The notes under the pieces are model-generated. The model worked only from the letters and a program-made list of their open reading frames with translations, ran no database searches and was not told the origin of the DNA. Position numbers and translations under genes: made by a program. 64,000 bases of DNA, taken from positions 38,633,045 through 38,697,044 of the forward strand of contig CM068592.1 of NCBI GenBank assembly GCA_035048485.1. Reading direction: 5' to 3'. Positions 23,757 to 36,600 of this stretch are shown here, one piece after another. This stretch comes from Pteria penguin. Taxonomy: Eukaryota > Mollusca > Bivalvia > Pterioida > Pteriidae. Each line of letters opens with the position of its first letter. Position 1 is the first letter of the stretch.

Positions 23757-26700
23757 TCAATAAAAGTTTTCTTGTGTATAGAATAATATATCTATAAGTA
23801 AAAAGTCCAACACTTCCGAGTTAATCGTTGTATTTCACACAAGTACATTTGTACTTTCATGTTTTTATAAAACAATCTTCAGGTGAACTAAACAACATGC
23901 ATATAACGTAACTATATATATATATTCTGGAATTTGACATGGCTTAGGAGTGATATATATGTAGAGTGTGATATAAGCAGTCACATTCAGTGATACATGT
24001 ATAGTATGGGATCTGACATGGCTTAGGAGTGATATATATGTAGAATGTGATATAAGCAGTCACATTCAGTGATACATGTATACTATGGGATTTGACATGG
24101 CTTAGGAGTGATATATATGTAGAGTGTGATATAAGCAGTCACATTCAGTGATGCATGTATAGTATGGGATCTGACATGGCTTAGGAGTGATATATATGTA
24201 GAATGTGATATAAGCAGTCACATTCAGTGATACATGTATAGTATGGGATTTGACATGGCTTAGGAGTGATATATATGTAGAGTGTGATATAAGCAGTCAC
24301 ATTCAGTGATGCATGTATAGTATGGGATTTGACATGGCTTAGGAGTGATATATATGTAGAGTGTGATATAAGCAGTCACATTCAGTGATACATGTATAGT
24401 ATGGGATTTGACGTGGCTTAGGAGTGATATATATGTAGAGTGTGATATAAGCAGTCACATTCAGTGATACATGTATAGTATGGGATTTGACGTGGCTTAG
24501 GAGTGATATATATGTAGAGTGTGATATAAGCAGTCACATTCAGTGATACATGTATAGTATGGGATTTGACGTGGCTTAGGAGTGATATATATGTAGAGTG
24601 TGATATAAGCAGTCACATTCAGTGATACATGTATAGTATGGGATTTGACATGGCTTAGGAGTGATATATATGTAGAGTGTGATATAAGCAGTCACATTCA
24701 GTGATGCATGTATAGTATGGGATCTGACATGGCTTAGGAGTGATATATATGTAGAGTGTGATATAAGCAGTCACATTCAGTGATACATGTATAGTATGGG
24801 ATTTGACATGGCTTAGGAGTGATATATATGTAGAGTGTGATATAAGCAGTCACATTCAGTGATACATGTATAGTATGGGATTTGACATGGCTTAGGAGTG
24901 ATATATATGTAGAGTGTGATATAAGCAGTCACATTCAGTGATACATGTATAGTATGGGATCTGACATGGCTGAGGAGTGATATATATGTAGAGTGTGATA
25001 TAAGCAGTCACATTCAGTGATACATGTATAGTATGGGATTTGACATGGCTTAGGAGTGATATATATGTAGAGTGTGATATAAGCAGTCACATTCAGTGAT
25101 ACATGTATAGTATGGGATTTGACATGGCTTAGGAGTGATATATATGTAGAGTGTGATATAAGCAGTCACATTCAGTGATACATGTATAGTATGGGATTTG
25201 ACATGGCTTAGGAGTGATATATATGTAGAGTGTGATATAAGCAGTCACATTCAGTGATACATGTATAGTATGGGATTTGACGTGGCTTAGGAGTGATATA
25301 TATGTAGAATGTGATATAAGCAGTCACATTCAGTGATACATGTATAGTATGGTATTTGACGTGGCTTAGGAGTGATATATATGTAGAGTGTGATATAAGC
25401 AGTCACATTCAGTGATACATGTATAGTATGGGATTTGACATGGCTTAGGAGTGATATATATATGTAGAGTGTGATATAAGCAGTCACATTCAGTGATACA
25501 TGTATAGTATGGGCTTGACGTGGCTTAGGAGTGATATATATATGTAGAGTGTGATATAAGCAGTCACATTCAGTGATACATGTATAGTATGGGATCTGAC
25601 GTGGCTTAGGAGTGATATATATGTAGAGTGTGATATAAGCAGTCACATTCAGTGATACATGTATAGTATGGGATTTGACGTGGCTTAGGAGTGATATATA
25701 TGTAGAGTGTGATATAAGCAGTCACATTCAGTGATACATGTATAGTATGGGATTTGACGTGGCTTAGGAGTGATATATATGTAGAATGTGTTATAAGCAG
25801 TCACATTCAGTGATGCATGTATAGTATGGGATTTGACGTGGCTAAGGAGTGATATATATGTAGAGTGTGATATAAGCAGTCACATTCAGTGATACATGTA
25901 TAGTATGGGATTTGACGTGGCTTAGGAGTGATATATATGTAGAGTGTGATATAAGCAGTCACATTCAGTGATACATGTATAGTATGGGATTTTACGTGGC
26001 TTAGGAGTGATATATATGTAGAGTGTGATATAAGCAGTCACATTCAGTGATACGTGTATAGTATGGGATTTGACATGGCTTAGGAGTGATATATATGTAG
26101 AGTGTGATATAAGCAGTCACATTCAGTGATGCATGTATAGTATGGGATTTGACGTGGCTTAGGAGTGATATATATGTAGAGTGTGATATAAGCAGTCACA
26201 TTCAGTGATACATGTATAGTATGGGATTTGACATGGCTTAGGAGTGATATATATGTAGAATGTGTTATAAGCAGTCACATTCAGTGATACATGTATAGTA
26301 TGGGATTTGACGTGGCTTAGGAGTGATATATATGTAGAGTGTGATATAAGCAGTCACATTCAGTGATACATGTATAGTATGGGATTTGACATGGCTTAGG
26401 AGTGATATATATGTAGAATGTGTTATAAGCAGTCACATTCAGTGATACATGTATAGTATGGGATTTGACATGGCTGAGGAGTGATATATATGTAGAATGT
26501 GATATAAGCAGTCACATTCAGTGATGCATGTATAGTATGGGATTTGACATGGCTTAGGAGTGATATATATGTAGAGTGTGATATAAGCAGTCACATTCAG
26601 TGATACATGTATAGTATGGGATTTGACATGGCTTAGGAGTGATATATATGTAGAATGTGTTATAAGCAGTCACATTCAGTGATACATGTATAGTATGGGA

Positions 26701-29700
26701 TTTGACATGGCTTAGGAGTGATATATATGTAGAGTGTGATATAAGCAGTCACATTCAGTGATACATGTATAGTATGGGATTTGACATGGCTTAGGAGTGA
26801 TATATATGTAGAATGTGATATAAGCAGTCACATTCAGTGATACATGTATAGTATGGGATTTTACGTGGCTTAGGAGTGATATGTATGTAGAGTGTGATAT
26901 AAGCAGTCACATTCAGTGATACATGTATAGTATGGGATTTGACATGGCTTAGGAGTGATATATATGTAGAATGTGATATAAGCAGTCACATTCAGTGATA
27001 CATGTATAGTATGGGATTTGACATGGCTTAGGAGTGATATATATGTAGAATGTGATATAAGCAGTCACATTCAGTGATACATGTATAGTATGGGATTTGA
27101 CATGGCTTAGGAGTGATATATATGTAGAGTGTGATATAAGCAGTCACATTCAGTGATGCATGTATAGTATGGGATTTGACGTGGCTTAGGAGTGATATAT
27201 ATGTAGAGTGTGATATAAGCAGTCACATTCAGTGATACATGTATAGTATGGGATTTGACATGGCTTAGGAGTGATATATATGTAGAATGTGTTATAAGCA
27301 GTCACATTCAGTGATACATGTATAGTATGGGATTTGACGTGGCTTAGGAGTGATATATATGTAGAGTGTGATATAAGCAGTCACATTCAGTGATACATGT
27401 ATAGTATGGGATTTGACATGGCTTAGGAGTGATATATATGTAGAATGTGTTATAAGCAGTCACATTCAGTGATACATGTATAGTATGGGATTTGACATGG
27501 CTTAGGAGTGATATATATGTAGAATGTGATATAAGCAGTCACATTCAGTGATACATGTATAGTATGGGATTTTACGTGGCTTAGGAGTGATATATATGTA
27601 GAGTGTGATATAAGCAGTCACATTCAGTGATACATGTATAGTATGGGATTTGACATGGCTTAGGAGTGATATATATGTAGAATGTGATATAAGCAGTCAC
27701 ATTCAGTGATACATGTATAGTATGGGATTTGACATGGCTTAGGAGTGATATATATGTAGAATGTGATATAAGCAGTCACATTCAGTGATACATGTATAGT
27801 ATGGTATTTGACGTGGCTTAGGAGTGATATATATGTAGAGTGTGATATAAGCAGTCACATTCAGTGATACATGTATAGTATGGGATCTGACGTGGCTTAG
27901 GAGTGATATATATGTAGAGTGTGATATAAGCAGTCACATTCAGTGATACATGTATAGTATGGGATTTGACATGGCTTAGGAGTGATATATATGTAGAGTG
28001 TGATATAAGCAGTCACATTCAGTGATACATGTATAGTATGGGATTTGACATGGCTTAGGAGTGATATATATGTAGAGTGTGATATAAGCAGTCACATTCA
28101 GTGATACATGTATAGTATGGGATTTGACATGGCTTAGGAGTGATATATATATGTAGAGTGTGATATAAGCAGTCACATTCAGTGATACATGTATAGTATG
28201 GGATTTGACATGGCTTAGGAGTGATATATATGTAGAGTGTGATATAAGCAGTCACATTCAGTGATACATGTATAGTATGGGATTTGACATGGCTTAGGAG
28301 TGATATATATGTAGAGTGTGATATAAGCAGTCACATTCAGTGATACATGTATAGTATGGGCTTGACGTGGCTTAGGAGTGATATATATGTAGAGTGTGAT
28401 ATAAGCAGTCACATTCAGTGATACATGTATAGTATGGGATCTGACATGGCTTAGGAGTGATATATATGTAGAGTGTGATATAAGCAGTCACATTCAGTGA
28501 TACATGTATAGTATGGGATTTTACGTGGCTTAGGAGTGATATATATGTAGAGTGTGATATAAGCAGTCACATTCAGTGATACATGTATAGTATGGGATTT
28601 GACATGGCTTAGGAGTGATATATATGTAGAGTGTGATATAAGCAGTCACATTCAGTGATACATGTATAGTATGGGCTTGACGTGGCTTAGGAGTGATATA
28701 TATGTAGAGTGTGATATAAGCAGTCACATTCAGTGATACATGTATAGTATGGGATCTGACGTGGCTTTGTAATTAAGGTGTTTAACTCTGATTCAGAAGG
28801 TCCTGGGTTCAAGTGCTTTGTAGTCAGATGAGACTATACAAACCAAAGTTCTAATTGATTATGTATGCCTTCATGAAGTGATACATGTTTTACCATTTCT
28901 CTGGTATAGTTGTGTCTACTTTCAGCTTTATCATTACCTGGAGAGGATACTACATCATGTGGAACAAAACAAGGAGAAGTTGTTTGATCTACAACTTGTT
29001 GAATCCCTCAGTAAAGTTTTTCCAGAGGTGTGTGTCGCAGACCCAAAATAATCCTGAATAGAACAAAGTGTTTATACATTTAAAAATGATAAATCATATA
29101 TTGTGGATGGCAACAAGTCAATGTGCTAGCTCATGGCTGTACTAATTCCTCAGTTACATCTCTTTTCTTCAAATTTTGTGCTCAAAATACAGGTTCTACA
29201 AAATAAATACCCAGCTTTTAGTTTTAATGTTTTGTTAAGTATGTCTAGTTGTTTTAATTAAATCAATAGGAAGTCCTTCAGAGGAAAGTATAAATAACTG
29301 AATAACAAGAAACACTTGATGTTCAGAAAATTTTTGGCGACTTGACCTTTATAGAGATTTTGTTATTTGTTTTTGTTTCCACTTAAAATATTTGGACTTT
29401 GACTGTTTTTTGGTATTTAATTTTTGTTTAAATTAAGCTTTAGAAACTTAAAAATAAGATATGAAATTCATTTCAGGAAATTGCTAAGTTAAAGCAGACC
29501 GGAGCATTTCCGGCCAGGAATTACTGCATGACTCCGCCTACTCTGCCAGTCAAATCATCTAGTCTGCCATCTACTCCCAAGAAGGCGAAACAGTCCCCAC
29601 GAACATTCCGACTTCCAGATGGAAGTAACCCTTACAACACACATGTCCCTGTATGTGTCGTAATATTCACATAGATTTTAGAAATGTGTAAAATAAGAAA

Positions 29701-32700
29701 GCAGAATTAATAATTATGTGTAATGTTTCATGGTGATGAAGTTACTTGAGATTGGACTGATATATGACAAATGCTGAATTAGTTTATGACATATTAGTAT
29801 AACAAATGAAAACCACCTGAATGTATGTTGTTGTATGAAATCTAAAAGAGTAAAATTCTTAGAGATTTTAGATTTTCTTATACTTTGAGTTTAAAGTAAT
29901 TTAAGATAATTCGATGTAAATATAGCCATAATGTTGTAAATATGTACAATTAAATAAATATGAATATTTAAACCGTCATTAAACATGGGAATATTAAGTT
30001 AATGTTCTTAATTTAAATTAAATAGATAACCAATATAAACTATGTGACATGTTTTGTAGCATGATGACCGCCAGATTATTATATCAAAGCCATTAACCCT
30101 TCGGGACATACAGAGTTCTATAGCTGATGTTGGAGCAGAATTAGCTCTAAGTAAGTTGTAATCTATAGTCATATACCATGAATCTATAGTCATGTACCAT
30201 GTATCTGTAGTCATGTACCATGTATCTCTAGTCATGTACCATGTAAATGTAGTCATGTACCCTGTATCTGTAGTCATGTACAGTGCCTGCCACTTAATTG
30301 AATATCACATTATTGAATATTTCACTTTATTGAATAAGATCCTGAAATCCAGAACCATTTTCTATCAAATCTATTGAAAATCCGCCACTTATTACACTAG
30401 AATAAAGTAGCGACTTCGTCTATTTGAATAGCGCGATTATTCTACCAAGCATACCTTTGTTAAAACTTCAATGAATCACGCCTGAGGTCATGTTGTTTAC
30501 TACGGCGCGAGCGACCTATTGATTAGAGATAAATGGTTTCACACCTGTCCAGGTAATCTCAGTTGCTGACCAAATTACATGTTAATTGTCTAATAGGCCG
30601 CGGCGGTAGGAATAAAAGGATTAATTAATTACCAACTACCGAAGCCATGTCATACACAAGATCATCGGAAACATGACTACAGCATTACGTGAAGACTGAC
30701 CCTACTAGATGCTGTCCACTTACTCAGTAAGGCCTCGCGCACCGTCAAGCCCACAACCATTGCCAACTGCTTCCGAAAGGTTGGCTTTGCCTCGTCAGTC
30801 AACGGCGCAAGTGAAAATGATGATGTCCGGCCACAAGAGGATGTTGATAGCTAGACGTTTGATGCCTTCATCGAACGATGGTAACCTGTAGAGTTAAGTA
30901 GTCAGGACTGATGAGTTCCACAAAGATGAGCCCCAACCATGTGATGCCAGTGACGAGGAGGAGGCTGAAGAAAGGCACTAGTAATGCATGGCGAACGTAA
31001 AGATGCAATAGCCCCAATTTGAAGATTCCTTGAGGAAAAGAAAGCGACGAATTCAGCCCCTTCTATTAGATGGAAAATTAAATTTCTCACTCCCTTGAAT
31101 ATGCCATTTAATTTGCCTTTGTTAAAACAAATTGTTGAACCTGTCTTAAATTATGATCACCCTGGATACACGACTGAGATACAATTAGGTGTATTTCAGA
31201 AGGCGGCGGTTTTATCTTTACTATCAGTTGAGCATGTGTAATGTAGCTATTTAACAACATTTGGTCACTGTTCTTAAAAAGACAGTTACAAAATTAACGA
31301 AAATGTGGTCTGGTGATTTTAATGTAGCTCAAGCAAACAATAACGGAATCTAAGAGAGGTAACTCTAGTGTATCTATATATAGATTCATGTACACTGATC
31401 TCATTACAGATACCACGAAAGTTATACACATATGCAATTCTTGCAATATCTGTCAATTATCTGATCTTTGATACTGCATTCGTTCGTCATGCCATGTAAT
31501 TGAATATTCGTTTATTTGAATAATAAAGTCCTGACAAATAGACAATTCAATTAAGCGGCTTGCACTGTACCATGTATTTGTAGTCATGTACCATGTAACT
31601 GTAGTCATAAACCCTGTATCTGTAGTCATGTACCCTGTATCTCTAGTCATGTACCATGTATCTATAGTCATGTACTGTGTATTTATAGTCATGTATCATG
31701 TATCTATAGTCATGTACCATGTATCTGTAGTCATATACCATGTATCTGTAGTCATGTACCCTGTATCTGCAGTCATGTACCATGTATCTATAGTCATGTA
31801 CTGTGTATTTATAGTCATGTATCATGTATCTATAGTCATGTACCATGTATCTGTAGTCATATACCATGTATCTGTAGTCATGTACCATGTATCTGTAGTC
31901 ATGTACCATGTATCTGTAGTCATGTACCATGTATCTTTAGTCATATATCATGTATCTATAGTCATGTACCATGTATCTGTAGTCATGTACCATGTATCTT
32001 TAGTCATATACCATGTATCTGTAGTCATGTACCATGTATCTGTAGTCATGTACCATGTATCTGTAGTCATGTACCATGTATCTTTAGTCATGTACCATGT
32101 AAATGTAGTCATGTACCATGTATCTGTAGTCATGTACCATGTATATGTAGTCATGTACCCTGTATCTCTAGTCATGTACCATGTATCTATAGTCATGTAC
32201 TGTGTATTTATAGTCATGTATCATGTATCTATAGTCATGTACCATGTATCTGTAGTCATGTACCATTTATAGTCATCTATCATGTCTCTATAGTCATGTA
32301 CCCTGTATCTGTAGTCATGTACTGTGTATTTATAGTCATGTATCCTGTATCTGTAGTCATGTTCAGTGTATCTTTAGTCATGTACCACATCTTTATGTAG
32401 TAGTGACTTTATGTTATAGTTCAGTCTCCATTTCAAATATTCACAAATTGCTGTTTTCTGATATTTTCCTGTAAGGTTATGAATATAGTTTATGATTCTA
32501 GAGTAACACTTGCAACTCAAATCTCAAAGTCCCATTTAGCTCCAGCTAAATTTATCTATTCATTTATTTATTGATTTAATTTTATTTTTTTCATTTATTT
32601 ATTCATTCATTTCTTTATTTATCTTTTATCTATGTTTTTACAGGAGAATCTATTTGGAGTAATAAATTAGATGGTGGCAGCTTTGCAAAGGCATTACAAA

Positions 32701-33666
32701 CAGATATTCCAGAGGAGGTGAGACACACAGAATTTTACATTTCATTTAGCCTACAGTGATATCTTGTTAATTTCAAATTCAGTAATCTAAATATCCCAAT
32801 AAATACATTTGGGACATCAATACATGTATATGTCTGTAGGAAATTTAGGGGGTGATATGCTGGTATTTTCAGATTACTTGGCTTTGGTCTCAAATGGAGT
32901 TTCATTGCTATGTTTTGGAATATTAAAAATTTCATGTAGTACTACATTATTTTGTAATGTGGTCACAACAATATTCAGATGGTAAACTAATTGAATTTTT
33001 GGGGAGCTAACAAATGATATGTTTAAAAATGAAATGAAATTGAATTTAGTTTTAAGTTGCTGAGTATATTTCACATAAATCATAAATACATACAGTCATT
33101 TTTAAAGCATTAATGTCTGTGGTTATTCAGCCTAAAGCAGAAAAAGCCTCATCTTCAAGAAAATCAACTCCAAGAAGTTCTATTAGTTCCCTTCCACCAC
33201 AAAAAATTGAGAAGAAAACACCACGGATAGAGGTAAAAGTTGATATCAATGATGTCATTGTATGAGAATTAATTCTAAGCAAATAAAACCACATATATGT
33301 TGATAAACAAAGACACAATAAATTCATACACCGAAGTAGTGTAATATACAATACGATCTCATTGTACCTGGAACAAAAGATAGAATTTAAGTTAGAAAAA
33401 TACACATAAGAAACATTCAAGGTTCAACACTGTTATCAGGGTTGCTGGAAATGTGTAGAGTTTGAATGTTTGATGTCAATTATTTATATTTTCTCTCTTT
33501 ACTGCTTTTCTACCAGGAGGCACCAGTTCTCAAACTGACTGGAAGAGAGGCTGTAGAATACTTTGCCAAACTTCACCATGTAGGCAAAATTCAGTCAATA
33601 TATTTCAACCGAGTGCCCAATCGCCATTACAGACCCTACGATCTTAGCTCAGTACATAAAAATAAG
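22248..33666 (+). CDS. DNHD1: DNHD1-like exons 1-9: N-terminal tail, first third
   Basis: Exons: 22248-22414, 22723-22827, 23315-23402, 28926-29027, 29477-29650, 30060-30150, 32644-32717, 33131-33232 and 33517-33666, residues 1-351. The start reads [12 protein letters not shown]. Exons 3 and 4 look helical ([14 protein letters not shown]). Exons 5 and 8 are Ser/Pro/Thr/Lys-rich and probably disordered. Exon 9 ([19 protein letters not shown]) returns to a folded region. The intron between exons 3 and 4 holds the 79-bp satellite; that between 6 and 7 holds the Tigger insertion. Confidence 0.8.
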
Positions 33667-36600
33667 GTAAGATGTAGCATGTGCCACAATCTGATAATAT
33701 GTTTTAGAATTTGAATTCAGTATTACAAGTGTTAAACCATGCAGTTTCAAAAGTCACCAAAGAGGGTAGGTTGTTCTAGTAATATCACGCTGGGGTACTT
33801 ATCTGATTACCAGGAGGTTGTGGTTGGAAAAGAATTTCTAAAGTGAACTGTCAGGTTAAGAAGTGTTGCAATAGACTTTGGCATGTAAAAGATTCCTCAT
33901 TTCTTTATATTAGTCCTTATGAGGTCAAAATTTTAAAGTCCATCAGGTCACAGTGACCACCTCTTAGGTGAAAGAATCCTGGTATGGTAGTAAACAGATT
34001 TCATCAGAGAATGTATAGATTTTGAAGGAATCATGGATTCAGTAGAATAATTTTATCATATTCTTGAAACACTTTCAGTAGGTTAATATTTTCTTTAAAT
34101 TCTGGAGATATATTGAAAGTTTTCCGGAGAATATATATACAGTGTTTTCTGTAGGCAATAGTTAGGGTTTTTCTGGATATCATATTGTTTTCTAGAGATC
34201 ATTGTGAGTGTTTTCTGGAGACTGTAGTGTTTTCTGGAGATTATAAGGAGTATTTTCTGGACATTATTGGGAGTATTTTCTAGAGATTATAGGGAGTATT
34301 GTCTGGACATTATGAGGTCAGTATTTTCTGGATTTTATGATGAGTATGCTTTTGTATTACAGGCGGAACCTGAACATTTTGTCTTCTCCACATTCGGTGT
34401 ACTCCATGTGTATCCAGACCAGCCGGCTGAAAGTCAGAGCCTTTCTGAGTGGCAGAGAGAGGCGGTACTTTGGTCAGCTGTATCATCCATACCCTTCTTC
34501 AAGAACTTCCTTATTAAGAAAATGTTCTATAGGTCTGCTTTTAAAGTTATTTTACCTCTCACATTGCTAAGATTGTAAAGTACAGGATTTTGTAGCAATA
34601 ATTACCACTAAGATGTTACTGAATATGTATGTGCAGTATCCACTACTCGTAAAAGTGGTAAAATATATTAAGGATGAGATCTGGAAGATATTATTCTAAT
34701 CATTATTTCACACAATGTGCTCTGCACTAACTCTGCTAAAATATATTAAATGATTCCTCAATGGGTGCACTGGTGTTCTGTCTTTCGGATGAGACAGTAA
34801 AAACCGAAGTCCCGTGTCACGGTAGGCATGGCACGTAAAAGATCCCTCAATGCTTGAGTGGGTCCATTGCAAAGGTCTAAATTTGTATGCAATGCATCAG
34901 GCAGATGCTGTCACCATATATGTAAAATAATCATGGAGTGACATAAAACAATATTCATTTTAATTCAATTCATTGATTCCTACTTTATACTTAGACACTT
35001 ACCACATACGGTACATTTTATGATCTTTTCAATCTCAGTAGAAATAATAAATTAAACCTGAGAATTTATGCAATCATCTCGAAATGAATGTTTTCAGGTG
35101 GCGCTATAACAAACTGAATCTTGATTACCAGAGACACACTGAGGCCGTAAGCCATAACCTGCTACAGGCTGTCCCAATATTTGGTGCTGCTCTACTTCAA
35201 GTGACAAGGTACAGAAAACCTTCACAAAGAACTAGTATCTGAGAATTTACCTTTTATCTACTCTGAGTTACTGTTAACACTTTAAGGGACCAAAATAAAA
35301 CTTGACTTTAAGAAAATGTTCTATGGAACTTCTTTGTACTTGAATAATCCATTTGACTTAACTGAAAAAATAAGTTATCAATTTTCAGTAGAGAAGAGTC
35401 AGTGGACTTTGTAATGGATGACTGTTTTACTCCCTGTTTTATTCATTTCTTTTTACAGATTATTGAAGGAGTTGATTACAGTGGAGTTTCTTCCCTTTGA
35501 TGATGAGTGAGTATTAAATTTATATAAACAAATGCATTCGTCTAAGTCTCCTTGTCACAATGATTTCTGACAGATTTTTTTTTCCAAAGCAAAAGCAACT
35601 AATTTATGATTTTTGACTTTAGTTGATAATTTCCTAGCTAAATTGTTTTATATCTAATATTTAAATGCTTTACTTTCAGTAAAACTTATATGCTTACTGA
35701 CTTTGAAAATTGTGCAAACTTTAAAAATATCCAAGCAGAGAAAATTCTGGACAGATTTTTCAGGTGAGATTTATTTGCCTACAACTTTGAAGATTCTGAA
35801 AAACTCTAATTCATACATGTTTGTGTGCTTCTGTTTGTAAAGAGATAACTGATTTCACTTCAAATGAATTCTCCTTATTCATAATGTCCCACTCTTGTAG
35901 CGAGAATCACGAATGAAATTATAGGGAATGTCGGACTCTTGCTGCCTCACATACTTGTCGATTATGGCCTACTGTGTAGAATCTAGTTTTCTTAGAGTTG
36001 TAATTTTGGAGAATATGGAGCACTTTAGATTTCTCTGTAGTGTACATGAATGGATTATGATTTTAAAACAAGCTGTTATGATTAGTTTGTTCTCTTTACA
36101 ACAGCTATTGTAAGCTTGTAATAGATGTAACAGCAGAAGAATCATTTAAGAAGCTTAAACACTGTGAAGACCAGGTCAAGAAGAAGACCATATTGTAAGT
36201 AAACACACAAAGTCTCTTGGGTAATATGTATACATTTTTGTAACTATAGTGATAATAAAGCTTAAACATTGTGAAGACCAAAGCAAGAAGAAGACGATAT
36301 TGTAAGCAGACATACGGAATTTCATGGTTTGTAAATATAACCATGGTGATAGTAAAGGTTAAACACTTTGTAGATCAGGTCACAATCAAAGTTTCATGTT
36401 TGACATATATAGCTATTGTTATATTAAAGTGTCTTGCATATCTGTGCAAAAAAACAGTGTATTGCACTTGCCATAACTATTTCCACTTATTTTTCACTAT
36501 GAACATTCTACTATAGAAAATAAATATTCTAAATTGAATTGATTTTGAAAGATTTAGGCTTAAAACATTTGTTGAATTATTGATGGAATTTGTGTTAAAA

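Noticed and set aside
25287..28727. Minus-strand frames of 65-119 codons ([12 protein letters not shown])
   Set aside because: Products of the 79-bp satellite, interrupted wherever a unit has an insertion or deletion.
30281..31567. Possible working transposase gene
   Set aside because: Only the C-terminal block remains, with stops before and after it; the catalytic core is absent.
31586..32272. 228-codon open frame on the plus strand and several on the minus strand
   Set aside because: They consist only of the translated 21-bp minisatellite (MYHVSVV and VHDYRYM patterns); 21 is divisible by three, so the frame stays open by construction.
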